Shown: positions 9,984 through 21,059, counted from the first letter of the stretch. The stretch is DNA of 64,000 bases from Alphaproteobacteria bacterium (GCA_020852655.1 JADZAI010000109.1:1-64000); one strand, 5' to 3'. A program made the numbers and translations. The notes: generated by a model from the letters alone, not told the origin.

Positions 9984-11561
9984 ATGCCCAAGGTTCTGAT
10001 TTCCGATTCCCTCTCTCCCGCCGCCGTGCAGATCTTCAAGGATCGCGGCGTCGAGGTCGATGTGAAGCCCGGCCTCGCCAAGGACGAGCTGCTGAAGATC
10101 ATCGGCGCGTATGACGGCCTCGCCATCCGCTCGAACACCAAGGTGACCGCCGAGGTGCTGAAGGCGGCGACCAATCTGAAGGTCGTCGGCCGAGCCGGGA
10201 TCGGCGTCGACAATGTCGATATCCCGGCCGCCACGGCGCGGGGCGTGATCGTGATGAACACGCCCTTCGGCAATTCGATCACCACCGCCGAACACGCCAT
10301 AGCGCTCATCTTCGCGCTGGCCCGCGACGTGCCGGCGGCGAACGCCTCCACCCATGCCGGCAAGTGGGAGAAGAACCGCTTCATGGGCGTCGAGCTCTAC
10401 GGCAAGACGCTCGGCCTCATCGGCTGCGGCAATATCGGTTCGATCGTCGCCGACCGCGCGCTGGGCCTGAAGATGAAGGTCATCGCCTTCGATCCATTCC
10501 TGTCGCCGGAGCGGGCGCAGGAACTGGGCGTCGAGAAGGTCGAGCTGGACGACCTGCTGCCGCGGGCGGATTTCATCACGCTGCATACGCCGATGACGCC
10601 GCAGACGAAGAACATCCTCTCCGCCGAGGCGCTGGCGAAGACGAAGGCCGGCGTGCGTATCGTGAACTGCGCGCGCGGCGGGCTGATCGACGAGGCGGCG
10701 CTGAAGGCCGGCCTCGACAATGGCCATATCGGCGGTGCGGCGCTCGACGTGTTCGAGGTCGAGCCCGCCAAGGCGCATCCGCTGTTCGGCCACGAGAAGG
10801 TGGTGGCGACGCCGCATCTGGGCGCTTCCACCAACGAGGCGCAGGAGAATGTCGCACTCCAGGTCGCCGAGCAGATCAGCGACTACCTGCTGACCGGCGC
10901 GGTGACCAACGCGATCAACATGCCGTCCATCAGCGCCGCCGACGCGCAGGTGATGAAGCCGTGGATCGACCTCGCCGGCAAGCTCGGCGCGTTCGCGGGC
11001 CAGCTCACCGAGACCAGCATCGAGGCGGTCGAGATCGTCTATGAAGGCACGGTCGCGAAGCTGAACCTGCGGGCCCTCACGCAGGCCGTGCTGGCCGGGC
11101 TGCTGAAGCCGGCGCTGCCCGACGTCAACATGGTCAACGCGCCGGTCGTCGCCAAGGAGCGTGGCATCCGCATTTCCGAAACGCGCCGCGACCAGGAAGG
11201 CACCTATGACGCGCTCATCACCGTCCGCGTCACGACGCCGGACTATACGCGCGCCATCACCGGCACGGTGTTCTCGAACGGCGTGCCGCGCATCGTCGAC
11301 GTGAAGGGCATCGTGCTGGAGGCTTCGTTCGCGCCGCATCTGCTGTATGTCACCAACGAGGACAAGCCGGGCTTTATCGGCCGCCTGGGCACGCTGCTGG
11401 GCGATGCGAAGGTCAACATCGCGAACTTCAACCTCGGCCGCGCCGCGGCGGGCGGCGAAGCCATCGCGCTGATCGAGGTCGACGGCGCGGTGCCGGAGCC
11501 CGTCCTCACCGCCATCCGCGCCATCCCGCTCGTGAAGCAGGCCAAGGCACTGGCGTTCTGA
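9984..11561 (+). CDS. serA: D-3-phosphoglycerate dehydrogenase SerA
   Basis: First step of serine biosynthesis: NAD-dependent oxidation of 3-phosphoglycerate. 525 aa, the long form. Order: substrate domain, NAD-binding Rossmann motif GLIGCGNIGSIVADRA around 146-161, catalytic Arg in NCARGGLIDEAAL, Glu in DVFEVEP and His in ATPHLGAST, then an intervening ASB domain (about 320-445) and a C-terminal ACT domain beginning near LYVTNEDKPGFIGRLGTLLG, a serine-binding or regulatory fold. ATG at 9984 was chosen over an earlier in-frame start because MPKVLISDSLSP is the conserved beginning. Confidence 0.97.
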   Translation: MPKVLISDSLSPAAVQIFKDRGVEVDVKPGLAKDELLKIIGAYDGLAIRSNTKVTAEVLKAATNLKVVGRAGIGVDNVDIPAATARGVIVMNTPFGNSITTAEHAIALIFALARDVPAANASTHAGKWEKNRFMGVELYGKTLGLIGCGNIGSIVADRALGLKMKVIAFDPFLSPERAQELGVEKVELDDLLPRADFITLHTPMTPQTKNILSAEALAKTKAGVRIVNCARGGLIDEAALKAGLDNGHIGGAALDVFEVEPAKAHPLFGHEKVVATPHLGASTNEAQENVALQVAEQISDYLLTGAVTNAINMPSISAADAQVMKPWIDLAGKLGAFAGQLTETSIEAVEIVYEGTVAKLNLRALTQAVLAGLLKPALPDVNMVNAPVVAKERGIRISETRRDQEGTYDALITVRVTTPDYTRAITGTVFSNGVPRIVDVKGIVLEASFAPHLLYVTNEDKPGFIGRLGTLLGDAKVNIANFNLGRAAAGGEAIALIEVDGAVPEPVLTAIRAIPLVKQAKALAF

Positions 11562-11570
11562 GGCCAATGG

Positions 11571-11939
11571 ATGAGCGCACCAGCGTTCGAGACGAGCGAC
11601 GGTGCTCTCCGCGTCTACGCGGATGGACCATCGTGGCGCGTGGTCGGGGCGTTGAAGGGTGTCCCGGCACGCACGGCGATTGTCGTAGCCCCGGATAGAT
11701 GTGTCTTAATGCTCGACGCCGAGGCTTGTGGTGCAGAAGCGCATGAAAATGTGCGCTGCATAGATAGGGCCGCGCACACGCTGTGGAGGCTCTCGCTCGA
11801 CCCGAGCCGCGACTGCGCAGTTGCTCTTGGCGCACATCCAACCGATGCCGGGCGCCTTGAGATAGGGACCTTCGGCGGCTGGAGCCTGGATGTGGCGATC
11901 ACGACGGGCGAAATCCTGGGCCGCACCTTCGTCAAGTAA
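11571..11939 (+). CDS. Hypothetical protein, 122 aa
   Basis: Small soluble protein without signal peptide or membrane segment; starts 9 bases after serA and ends GRTFVK. It reads as a coherent ORF with pairs of beta-like segments (RVYADGPSWRVVGAL, TAIVVAPDRCVLMLD, WSLDVAITTGEI). I recognise no family. Its codon use is a little less GC-biased than serA. Same-strand position suggests read-through from serA. Confidence 0.6.
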   Translation: MSAPAFETSDGALRVYADGPSWRVVGALKGVPARTAIVVAPDRCVLMLDAEACGAEAHENVRCIDRAAHTLWRLSLDPSRDCAVALGAHPTDAGRLEIGTFGGWSLDVAITTGEILGRTFVK

Positions 11940-12020
11940 TGCCGAGTGCGGCTGGCTTGTCGGCGCGGGGGCAAGCCCCTAAGTCTGCGCGGTTCGGAAC
12001 TCTCTTATCCCCGGGTGCCC

Positions 12021-13118
12021 ATGACCAGCCTCTTCGAGCCCATGTCGTTCCTGCGCGGGCCGGCTATGAAGAATCGCATGATGCTTGCGCCGCTGACCAA
12101 TCAGCAGAGCCACGCGGACGGCACGCTGTCGGACGATGAATTCCACTGGCTGGTGAAGCGGGTCGAGGGCGGGTTCGGGCTGACCATGACCTGCGCGGCG
12201 CATGTGCAGCAGGTGGGGCAGGGCTTTCCGGGGCAGCTCGGCATCTGGGACGACAAGCATCTGCCCGGCCTGTCGCGCCTTGCCGAGGCCATCCGGACGA
12301 ATGGCAGCACGTCCTCGGTGCAGCTCCATCATGCCGGCTTGCGTTCGCCCGCGGACCTGGTCGGCACGAGCCCGGTCGCTCCATCGGACGATGCGGAGAG
12401 CGGCGCCCGGGCGCTCACGACCGCGGAGGTCGAAAAGCTGCGCGACGACTTCATCGCCGCGGCTTTGCGGGCCGAGAAGGCCGGCTTCGACGGCGTCGAG
12501 CTGCATGGCGCACATGGCTATATCCTCTGCGCCTTCCTCTCGCCGGGCACCAACCGGCGCGACGACCGCTATGGCGGCAACCCGGAGAACCGCGCCCGGC
12601 TGCTGGACGAGATCATCGACGGGGTGCGCGCGATCTGCCGGGCTGACTTCACGCTCGGCGTCCGCCTGTCGCCCGAACGCTTCGGGCTGATGCTGGGCGA
12701 GCAGCGCGAGCTTGCGGCAAGGCTGCTCCGCGAAGGCAAGATCGACTATCTCGACATGTCGCTGTGGGACGTCTTCAAGCAGCCCAACGAGGCGGAGTTC
12801 CAGGCGCGGCCGCTGATGGGCTGGTTCACCGACCTGCCGCGCCAGAATGTGCGCCTCGGCGTCGCAGGCAAGATCATGACACCGAAGGACGCGCAGCACT
12901 GCCTCGACGCGGGCTGCGACTATGTGCTGATCGGGCGCGGGGCGATCCTGCACCATGATTGGCCGAAGCTGGCGGAGAATCCCGACTTCGTGCCCATCGC
13001 CCGCCCGGTCAGCCGCGCCTGGCTCCGCAAGGAAGGGCTCAGCGACACCTTCATCGGCTACATGAACAACTGGAAGGGCTTCGTCGCGGAGGACGACGTA
13101 GCGGAAGCAGCGGAATAG
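12021..13118 (+). CDS. NADH:flavin oxidoreductase (Old Yellow Enzyme family)
   Basis: FMN-dependent TIM-barrel ene-reductase family protein, 365 aa. N-terminal PMSFLRGPAMKNRMMLAPLTNQQS (about 6-29) is the FMN-binding start; the active-site pattern HGAHGYILCAFLSPGTNRR around 167-185 is typical of the class; C-terminal DYVLIGRGAILHHDWP holds the FMN-phosphate region. The ATG at 12021 is favoured because it starts at the conserved MTSLFEPMSF. Natural substrate unknown. Terminated by a clear hairpin before purA. Confidence 0.93.
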   Translation: MTSLFEPMSFLRGPAMKNRMMLAPLTNQQSHADGTLSDDEFHWLVKRVEGGFGLTMTCAAHVQQVGQGFPGQLGIWDDKHLPGLSRLAEAIRTNGSTSSVQLHHAGLRSPADLVGTSPVAPSDDAESGARALTTAEVEKLRDDFIAAALRAEKAGFDGVELHGAHGYILCAFLSPGTNRRDDRYGGNPENRARLLDEIIDGVRAICRADFTLGVRLSPERFGLMLGEQRELAARLLREGKIDYLDMSLWDVFKQPNEAEFQARPLMGWFTDLPRQNVRLGVAGKIMTPKDAQHCLDAGCDYVLIGRGAILHHDWPKLAENPDFVPIARPVSRAWLRKEGLSDTFIGYMNNWKGFVAEDDVAEAAE

Positions 13119-13175
13119 CGGCGCGTTCGTCACGCTGGCCCCGCCTCGCAGGCGCCGCTATAAGGCGTCGGAACA

Positions 13176-13209
13176 GCCCCCGCGGGATGCGTTCCCGGCG
13201 GGGGCTTTT
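13176..13209 (+). terminator. Rho-independent terminator between the OYE gene and purA
   Basis: Stem GCCCCCGC (13176-13183) pairs with GCGGGGGC (13198-13205), followed by TTTT (13206-13209). It lies 17 bp before the purA start, so it could also work as a leader attenuator for purA. Confidence 0.8.
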
Positions 13210-13226
13210 GTGTGTGAGGACGGCTG

Positions 13227-14519
<1,293 letters not shown>

Positions 14520-14527
14520 GGGACCTG

Positions 14528-14953
14528 ATGCCGCCGCTCACTTGGAACAGGATCAGCTACTCTGAGCTCAACTCAAAGCAGCAAGAAATTTCCAACTTTG
14601 CAGAAGTCGCCTATCAATTATCAAAATTCGGCTGGCTTTGTACTCGCCTCACTGACGATTGGGGCCAGGCTGATTTTCTAGCCCAACACATATCGTCTAC
14701 CCCGATTCAGGTGCAATTGAAGTCTAAATTGGACATCCAGAAAAAATACCAAGGCAAAAACTTGCATCTCGCCTGGAAGATGCGAGGTCGCTGGTACTTG
14801 GGACTTCATGACGAGGTCGTGGAGAAGCTGCGAATAGGATCGAAATATCTGCTGACGCCCGGCTGGAAGAAGGAAAACGGCGGCTATTCGACCAAATCAC
14901 CGTCGCGCGCCGTTGTCAGTGCCCTGCGGGAATTCCTGATTCCCGAGGCGTAG
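14528..14953 (+). CDS. AT-rich gene, possible PD-(D/E)XK nuclease-fold protein
   Basis: 141 aa, starting at an ATG 8 bases after purA. Its base composition (many AAA, AAT, TTA codons) is clearly unlike the surrounding GC-rich genes, a sign of recent transfer. After SKQQEISNFAEVAYQLSKFG comes WLCTRLTDDWGQADFLA and then IQVQLKS: an acidic residue in the first helix, an Asp and a Q-x-K strand spaced as in PD-(D/E)XK nuclease-like proteins of the 'iQVKs' type. The fold is inference from this pattern only, and no partner methylase or immunity gene is adjacent. It lies directly beside vapBC, forming a small accessory island in the purA-NMO interval. Confidence 0.5.
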   Translation: MPPLTWNRISYSELNSKQQEISNFAEVAYQLSKFGWLCTRLTDDWGQADFLAQHISSTPIQVQLKSKLDIQKKYQGKNLHLAWKMRGRWYLGLHDEVVEKLRIGSKYLLTPGWKKENGGYSTKSPSRAVVSALREFLIPEA

Positions 14954-14956
14954 CGA

Positions 14957-15373
14957 CTAGCATGCGATCGCCTCGACATGGCCTAGTTTGGCGTAGTCGA
15001 GGATTTTTCGGTCGCGGGTCAGGATCGGAACGCGCAGGACGCGGGCGGTTTCGACGAGGAGGCGGTCGGCGGGATCGTTATGAAACGGCAGCGGCAGGAA
15101 TGAGGCGTCAAACGCCAGCTGTGGCGTGTAGGGCGCTCGTCTCAGGCTGGGCTGTGAGATCGCTTCGAGGGCGTAGCTGCGCGGATCGGGAACGAATGCC
15201 TTCGCGATGCCACGCTCGGCTTTGGCCAACAATCCGATTTCCCAAACCGAGACGATCGACGCGAAAAGGCTGTCCTCATCCTCGGCTTGTTCGACGGCGC
15301 GAAGGGCTGCGGCCGGGATGGGATCGCCGTTCGTAAGGTAGATCAGTGCGCACGTATCCAACAGGAGTCCCAT
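14957..15373 (-). CDS. vapC: VapC-type PIN-domain toxin
   Basis: 138 aa PIN-domain endoribonuclease, probable tRNA or mRNA cleaving toxin. Acidic active-site residues: Asp in MGLLLDTCALIYL (residue 6), Glu in SVWEIGLLA (about 45), Asp in HNDPADRLLVETA (about 98-101), and Asp in PILTRDRKIL (about 120). ATG at 15373. The antitoxin upstream overlaps it. Complete catalytic set, so presumably functional. Confidence 0.92.
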   Translation of the reverse strand: MGLLLDTCALIYLTNGDPIPAAALRAVEQAEDEDSLFASIVSVWEIGLLAKAERGIAKAFVPDPRSYALEAISQPSLRRAPYTPQLAFDASFLPLPFHNDPADRLLVETARVLRVPILTRDRKILDYAKLGHVEAIAC

Positions 15374-15671
15374 CGACGCCTAGCCCCACACCGTTCTCGC
15401 CAATCGTGACAATGCCTTGCTCCGCATGCGTCGCTTCCAGCGTCGTCGGTTCCGTGAGATCGACGCTGGGCGGGACCGCCGCGCGGCCGCGCAGGCTGCC
15501 GTAAAGGCGCGGGCGGACAGGTTTTTCGGCCTTATGGGCCGTCACCTCGGCGATGATCTCACCGCGCTTGGTCACTGCGATACGTCCGATTTCGCCGCTC
15601 GAAATGCGTTCGATCAGGTTCAGGCACTTCGCCTTGAAGTCGGTCACGGAGATGGTGAGTTCGGATTTCAT
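15276..15671 (-). CDS. vapB: VapB/Phd-type antitoxin with C-terminal overrun into vapC
   Basis: 131 aa as read. The N-terminal Phd/YefM-type fold (MKSELTISVTDFKAKCLNLI then ISSGEIGRIAVTKRGEIIAEV) is typical of antitoxins paired with PIN toxins, and the RGRAAVPPSVDLTEPT stretch is the usual toxin-binding tail, which in relatives ends just before vapC. Here the frame runs on for 98 bases inside vapC, adding an Arg-rich tail (YERRSHPGRSPSRRRTS). A TAG lies 6 bases upstream of the vapC ATG in the vapC frame, so a one-base slip near the end of the gene may have removed the normal stop. The last about 32 residues are therefore probably an accidental extension. Confidence 0.8.
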   Translation of the reverse strand: MKSELTISVTDFKAKCLNLIERISSGEIGRIAVTKRGEIIAEVTAHKAEKPVRPRLYGSLRGRAAVPPSVDLTEPTTLEATHAEQGIVTIGENGVGLGVDGTPVGYVRTDLPYERRSHPGRSPSRRRTSRG

Positions 15672-15683
15672 GGTGTCGCCTCT

Positions 15684-16805
<1,122 letters not shown>

Positions 16806-16896
16806 GGCGAGTCACCGTGCCCGGTCGTCGCCGCGATGTTCCGCGGCGCCGGCCGGTGCGGTAACCCTGCCGCGTCGAAGCAAAGGCGCATAGGCG

Positions 16897-17604
16897 TTAG
16901 CGGCCGTCCGCGTTGGCGCCCGCGATCGCCTCGGCAAGTGCTTCCTCTTCGGGCTTCAGGTTGAAGAGGTCTATATTGTCGGCGAAGGTGAAATAGTCCG
17001 CCCGGCCGATCGCCTCGAGCGTTCCGAAGCGCGGCTTGAAGCCCTTGCGCGGCTGGCGCCAGACAAGGGTTTGCGGATTACCGCCGGTCGCGATCGTGCA
17101 GAACGACAGGGCCGGCAAGAAGTCGTGCAGCGCCAGCACCACCTTGAAGACGTCGCCGTGCCAGGCTTGCGACTCGTTGCCGTATTGCGCGCGGCCGCGG
17201 AAGGCCTGGCCCTGGCTGGGCATGGCGCTGAAATAGTCGCTCGGGTGGGTGTCGTCGATCACCCAGATCGCGTGCTTGCGTGACAGCGCGAGGGTCGAAA
17301 AGAAGTCGCGCAGCGTCTGTTGATATTCGTGCAGGCCGTCGATGAAGGCGAGGTCGAAGCGGTAGCGGCCCGCCTCGCTGCTGAAGAACTGGTCCGACTT
17401 CATCGGATGGAAATGCGTCGACGCATTCAGCGACGCCTTCCAGTCGAACAACGGGCTGGGGTCCACGCCGATGCGCAGCGCCGTGTCGACATTGTGGAAG
17501 GTGTCGCCCTTCCACACACCGATCTCCAGATAGGTCTTCGCGCCGATGCCCTTGGCAAGCGCGTTCAGGCGGTTGGAGGAGAAGGTCGGTCTGTAGTCTG
17601 CCAT
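16897..17604 (-). CDS. Class I SAM-dependent methyltransferase-like protein
   Basis: 235 aa. The start of a Rossmann methyltransferase is visible: AKTYLEIGVWKGDTF (about 22-36) is motif I, LRIGVDPSP around 43-51 is the acidic loop, RYRFDLAFIDGLHEYQQTLRD around 79-99 and AIWVIDDTHPSD around 112-123 match the Methyltransf_24 pattern. Such proteins often modify surface saccharides or small molecules; the substrate here is unknown. It lies downstream of rpoH on the same strand, 15 bases after rpoH ends. Confidence 0.75.
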   Translation of the reverse strand: MADYRPTFSSNRLNALAKGIGAKTYLEIGVWKGDTFHNVDTALRIGVDPSPLFDWKASLNASTHFHPMKSDQFFSSEAGRYRFDLAFIDGLHEYQQTLRDFFSTLALSRKHAIWVIDDTHPSDYFSAMPSQGQAFRGRAQYGNESQAWHGDVFKVVLALHDFLPALSFCTIATGGNPQTLVWRQPRKGFKPRFGTLEAIGRADYFTFADNIDLFNLKPEEEALAEAIAGANADGR

Positions 17605-17619
17605 TCCCTCCGCATGCCC

Positions 17620-18528
17620 TTAATGGGAGGCGGCTGCAACCGCGCCGGCGGCATCGGCGCGCCGGCGGGAGAGGCCGGCCTTCATGGCCTTCTGGAGTTT
17701 CTCGAAGGCCCGCACCTCGATCTGCCGGACGCGCTCGCGGCTGACCCCGAACTGCGTGGACAAATCCTCAAGGGTCAGCGGCTCCTCGCGCAGGCGGCGC
17801 GCCTGGATGATGGCCCGCTCGCGCTCGGTGAGCTCGGACAGCGCGGCGGTCAGGAGGTCGTGGCGTTCGTCGAGTTCATCGCGCTCGGCCAGGATGGTTT
17901 CCTGGTCGGAGGACTCGTCGGCCAGCAAATCCTGCCATTCGCTCTCGGAATCGGAACGGAGCGGCGCGTTGAGCGATGAGTCCGGCGCCGACAGGCGGCG
18001 GTTCATCGAGACGACCTCGTCTTCGGTCACGCCCAGCTTCCTGGCGATCACCTCGACGTTTTCGGGCCTCAGGTCGCCCTCTTCGAGCGCCTTCATCTGG
18101 CCCTTCACCTTGCGCAGGTTGAAGAAGAGCTTCTTCTGGGCGGCGGTGGTACCCATCTTCACCAGGCTCCACGAACGCAGGATGTATTCCTGGATCGCGG
18201 CGCGGATCCACCACATGGCGTAGGTCGCCAGGCGGAAGCCCTTTTCCGGGTCGAATTTCTTCACGGCCTGCATCAGGCCGACATTGCCTTCCGAAATCAC
18301 TTCGCCGATCGGCAGGCCGTAGCCGCGATAGCCCATGGCGATCTTGGCGACGAGCCGGAGATGCGACGTCACGAGCTTCTCAGCCGCCGACGCATCGGCG
18401 TGCTCGGCGAAGCGCTTGGCGAGCATGTATTCTTCCCCCTGCTCCAGCAGCGGGAACTTCCTGATCTCGGTCAAATAGCGCGACAGCGAGCCTTCCGGCG
18501 ACGCGGTCGTCAGTGCGCGAGTGGCCAT
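17620..18528 (-). CDS. rpoH: RNA polymerase heat-shock sigma factor RpoH (sigma-32)
   Basis: 302 aa sigma-70 family factor directing heat-shock gene transcription. Region 2: LVTSHLRLVAKIAMGYRGYG and SEGNVGLMQAVKKFDPEKGF with YAMWWIRAAIQEYILRSWSLV; the diagnostic RpoH box is AAQKKLFFNLRKVK; region 4 helix-turn-helix LEDLSTQFGVSRERVRQIEVRA near 255-276. The ATG at 18528 (MATRALTTASPEG) is preferred over an upstream in-frame ATG at 18612 because it matches the family's normal beginning. rluD lies upstream on the same strand. Many alphaproteobacteria carry more than one rpoH. Confidence 0.96.
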   Translation of the reverse strand: MATRALTTASPEGSLSRYLTEIRKFPLLEQGEEYMLAKRFAEHADASAAEKLVTSHLRLVAKIAMGYRGYGLPIGEVISEGNVGLMQAVKKFDPEKGFRLATYAMWWIRAAIQEYILRSWSLVKMGTTAAQKKLFFNLRKVKGQMKALEEGDLRPENVEVIARKLGVTEDEVVSMNRRLSAPDSSLNAPLRSDSESEWQDLLADESSDQETILAERDELDERHDLLTAALSELTERERAIIQARRLREEPLTLEDLSTQFGVSRERVRQIEVRAFEKLQKAMKAGLSRRRADAAGAVAAASH

Positions 18529-18610
18529 CCGTATCCCCCTTCCCGCCGAATCCGGCTGTGCAACCCCGGACTGCACCATGCCTGCGACACGGTTCGGCGA
18601 CCCGGAGCCC

Positions 18611-18639
18611 ATATGGGAACTGACATTGTTACATTTAAG
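18611..18639 (-). promoter_or_regulatory. Candidate sigma-32-type promoter of rpoH
   Basis: Minus strand reads CTTAAAT (18639-18633), 14 bp, then TCCCATAT (18618-18611), close to the heat-shock consensus CTTGAAA ... CCCCATNT. A start near 18604 would give a leader of about 75 nt before the ATG at 18528. Auto-control of rpoH by its own product occurs in some alphaproteobacteria. Pattern match by eye. Confidence 0.4.
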
Positions 18640-18720
18640 AGGTCGGTTCTGCGATATTCGTCGCAGACATACGCAACGCCTGGCGGACGGGTCGAGTGCC
18701 AGCCCGGAATGCGACGGCGC

Positions 18721-19725
18721 TCAGGCCGCCTGCGCAAGCGCCGCCTCCAGGGCCGTCATGTCCTCGGGCAGGGCGCTCTCGAAGCGCAGGACCTTGTGCG
18801 TCGTGGGGTGCTGGAACCCGAGCACGGCGGCATGCAGGGCCTGGCGCGAGAAGGCGTCCACCACGGCCAGCGCTTCGGGCGGCAGGGCCTTGCGCGCCGC
18901 CGCGGCGGTGCGGGCGCGGCCATAGGACGGGTCGCCGATCAGCGGGTGGCCGATATGGGTCATGTGCACGCGGATCTGGTGCGTTCGGCCGGTCTCCAGC
19001 CGGCAATGGATGCGCGCCGCGACCGGGGCGACGGGCGGGCCGAAAGTCCTCACCACCTGATAATGCGTGACGGCCGGCTTTCCGCCGGCGCGGACGACCA
19101 TCTTGGTGCGCTCGAAATGACTGCGGCCGATGTCGCCTTCGATGCGGCCCTCGCGCTTGAACGGCGCGCCCCAGACGAAGGCGACATACATGCGCTCGAT
19201 CACATGGGCGGCGAACTGCTTGCCGAGGCTGCGCAGCGCCTTGTCGGTCTTGGCGGCGACGAGCAGGCCGGACGTATCCTTGTCGATGCGGTGCACGATG
19301 CCCGGCCGTGCTTCGCCGCCGATGCCGGCAAGCTGGCCGCGGCAATGGTGCAGCAGGGCGTTGACCAGGGTACCGTCGGCATTGCCCGCGGCGGGATGCA
19401 CGACGAGGCCCGCCGGCTTGTCGACGATGATCAGGGCGTCGTCCTCATAGACCACGTTCAGCGGGATATCCTGCGCCTCGGGCTTGGCCGCGGCCGGCAC
19501 CGGGATCATCACGGTGAAGCGCTCGTCCGCTTTGACGCGCCTTGCCGGGTCGCCTATCACGCCTTCAGGCCCGTGGACGGCGCCTTCGGCGATCAGCGCC
19601 TGGATGCGCGATCGCGACAGCTCGGCACCGGCGCCGCGCACGAGGACGCGGTCCAGCCGCTCGCCGGCCTCGGCCGGCCGGCTCTCGACGATCAGCGCCT
19701 TCGCGGCGGGAAGGGATGTGGACAT
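18721..19725 (-). CDS. rluD: 23S rRNA pseudouridine synthase, RluD/RluC family
   Basis: 334 aa. N-terminal S4 RNA-binding domain (ERLDRVLVRGAGAELSRSRI and following, about 22-85) then the pseudouridine synthase domain with the catalytic Asp in GIVHRIDKDTSGLLVAAKT (about 141-159) and RLETGRTHQIRVHM near 236-249. RluD acts on helix 69 of 23S rRNA; distinguishing RluD from RluC needs a phylogeny. The start overlaps by 2 bases the start of a divergent membrane-protein gene, so the two promoters lie inside each other's coding sequence. Confidence 0.92.
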   Translation of the reverse strand: MSTSLPAAKALIVESRPAEAGERLDRVLVRGAGAELSRSRIQALIAEGAVHGPEGVIGDPARRVKADERFTVMIPVPAAAKPEAQDIPLNVVYEDDALIIVDKPAGLVVHPAAGNADGTLVNALLHHCRGQLAGIGGEARPGIVHRIDKDTSGLLVAAKTDKALRSLGKQFAAHVIERMYVAFVWGAPFKREGRIEGDIGRSHFERTKMVVRAGGKPAVTHYQVVRTFGPPVAPVAARIHCRLETGRTHQIRVHMTHIGHPLIGDPSYGRARTAAAARKALPPEALAVVDAFSRQALHAAVLGFQHPTTHKVLRFESALPEDMTALEAALAQAA

Positions 19726-20116
19726 GTCCGGGGCCGATACGCCGAACGGGGGCGCGCCTCAAGCGCAGGCTCCGAGCCCGGCGCTGAAGATCGCCGTGAT
19801 CGGCATGGGCGGGCTCATCGTGATTATGACGGCGCTGCTCATCCTCGGGCTCACCCTCGGCTGGAACAAGAAGGCCCCGTCGCCCCAGCCCGACCCCGCA
19901 ACCGCCGCGGCGCGGCCGGCCGGCGAACCGGCGGTACTGGAGATCGAGACCGCGCCGGAATCGCGCCTCTACACCCTCGCCGGCGACGGCACCCGCGTCG
20001 CCCTCCATATCGCCGCCCCTTCGGGCGACGAAATCGTCGTGGTCGACACGATCGCCAACCGCGTCCTCTCCCGCATCAAGCTGAAGCCGCAGGGCGGCCC
20101 GTCACCGACGCCTTGA
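19724..20116 (+). CDS. Small single-pass membrane protein
   Basis: 130 aa. Cytoplasmic Ala/Pro-rich N-terminus, one strong membrane helix (IAVIGMGGLIVIMTALLILG, about residues 23-42), a Pro/Ala linker, then a beta-rich domain (AVLEIETAPESRLYTLAGDG, RVALHIAAPSGDEIVVVDTI) ending PQGGPSPTP. Small proteins with this layout next to rluD are common in alphaproteobacteria (I recall DUF6476, unverified). Its ATG overlaps the divergent rluD ATG. Confidence 0.7.
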   Translation: MSGADTPNGGAPQAQAPSPALKIAVIGMGGLIVIMTALLILGLTLGWNKKAPSPQPDPATAAARPAGEPAVLEIETAPESRLYTLAGDGTRVALHIAAPSGDEIVVVDTIANRVLSRIKLKPQGGPSPTP

Positions 20117-20131
20117 GGGCAGAAGCAGCCA

Positions 20132-20809
20132 ATGCTGATGGTCGCGACCCTTGTCCTGCTGCTCGCGGGCGCAGCTCAAGAGCCGGCCCTCGACTTGCGT
20201 CTGTCGGAAGCATGCGACCCGGCGACGCGGCACAAACGCCCCACCCAAGTGCCCCAGGGCTGTCCTTCGTCCATTCCCTCGCCCGACGGGACCTTGGTGG
20301 CGAATGTCGTGGCGGGGCTGGTCAGCGTCGTTCGGAACGGCCGGTCATTTGCCGTAGCCAGCATGGGGTATGGCCGCATTTTGTGGCGGCCGGACTCGCA
20401 GGGCTTCGCGATCGCCGACAATGTCGATTCCGGACAAACGGAGATTTTCAGCTACGTGGACACCGCCGCGCCTGTTCCGGTGCAGTCCACGCGCCTGGGC
20501 GAGGCCGCATTGCAGCGTTTCGGCGAGTTGTTTCATTGCCGCGGTGACGACTGGTACGCGAATACGTTCACCGACGGGTGGACGCCCGAAGGCGACGTTC
20601 GGCTGGTGACGCAAGGCGGGCTGCACAGCGAGGGGTGCAACGATATGCCGGCCATGCTCGGGGTGATCGGTGATCCCATGACGGGCCGTATCCGCGAGGT
20701 CCTCACGGCAGATCAAGTCCGTGCGCACTGGTGCACCGCCGCGCAGCGCCTATCCTTCGGATATTGCTGGGACGAGGCTGCCGCCGTTCGGTCCAACCGC
20801 CAGCCTTGA
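20132..20809 (+). CDS. Secreted hypothetical protein, 225 aa
   Basis: Begins with a signal peptide (MLMVATLVLLLAGAAQEPAL, cleavage near residue 15) and follows the small membrane protein by 15 bases. The mature part contains six cysteines (EACDP, QGCPSS, FHCRGD, EGCNDM, HWCTAA, GYCWDE), suggesting a disulfide-rich periplasmic fold, and strand patterns such as GYGRILWRPDSQGFAI that look like a WD/TolB-type blade. No family recognised. The tRNA-Glu gene follows 43 bp downstream. Confidence 0.65.
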   Translation: MLMVATLVLLLAGAAQEPALDLRLSEACDPATRHKRPTQVPQGCPSSIPSPDGTLVANVVAGLVSVVRNGRSFAVASMGYGRILWRPDSQGFAIADNVDSGQTEIFSYVDTAAPVPVQSTRLGEAALQRFGELFHCRGDDWYANTFTDGWTPEGDVRLVTQGGLHSEGCNDMPAMLGVIGDPMTGRIREVLTADQVRAHWCTAAQRLSFGYCWDEAAAVRSNRQP

Positions 20810-20852
20810 TTGCCGTCCAAGGGTTCTCTATAGACCCCGCTCTCCGGCGGAC

Positions 20853-20927
20853 GGGCCCTTCGTCTATCGGTTAGGACGGCAGCCTCTCACGTTGCAAAGA
20901 CGGGTTCGATTCCCGTAGGGCCCGCCA
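20853..20927 (+). tRNA. tRNA-Glu (anticodon CTC)
   Basis: The 7-bp acceptor GGGCCCT (20853-20859) pairs with AGGGCCC (20917-20923), discriminator G, and CCA encoded (20925-20927). Anticodon stem GCAGC/GTTGC encloses the loop CTCTCAC, giving anticodon CTC (Glu, GAG codons). The T-arm has GACGGGTTCGATTCCCGT-type pairing with TTCGAT. The sequence TTCGTCTA after the acceptor matches bacterial tRNA-Glu. In this GC-rich genome GAG is the main Glu codon. Confidence 0.95.
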
Positions 20928-21059
20928 ATTTCCCGACTTTTGCGGTGCATCGAAGACGCGCAGTTTCTGCGGTTCCGCGGGAGCGCGCGGCGCGGGACGG
21001 CGTTTCCCTGACAGGCCGCCCAGCGTGCAGCACGGCGGCATTCTGTCAGGAGAAGTCTC

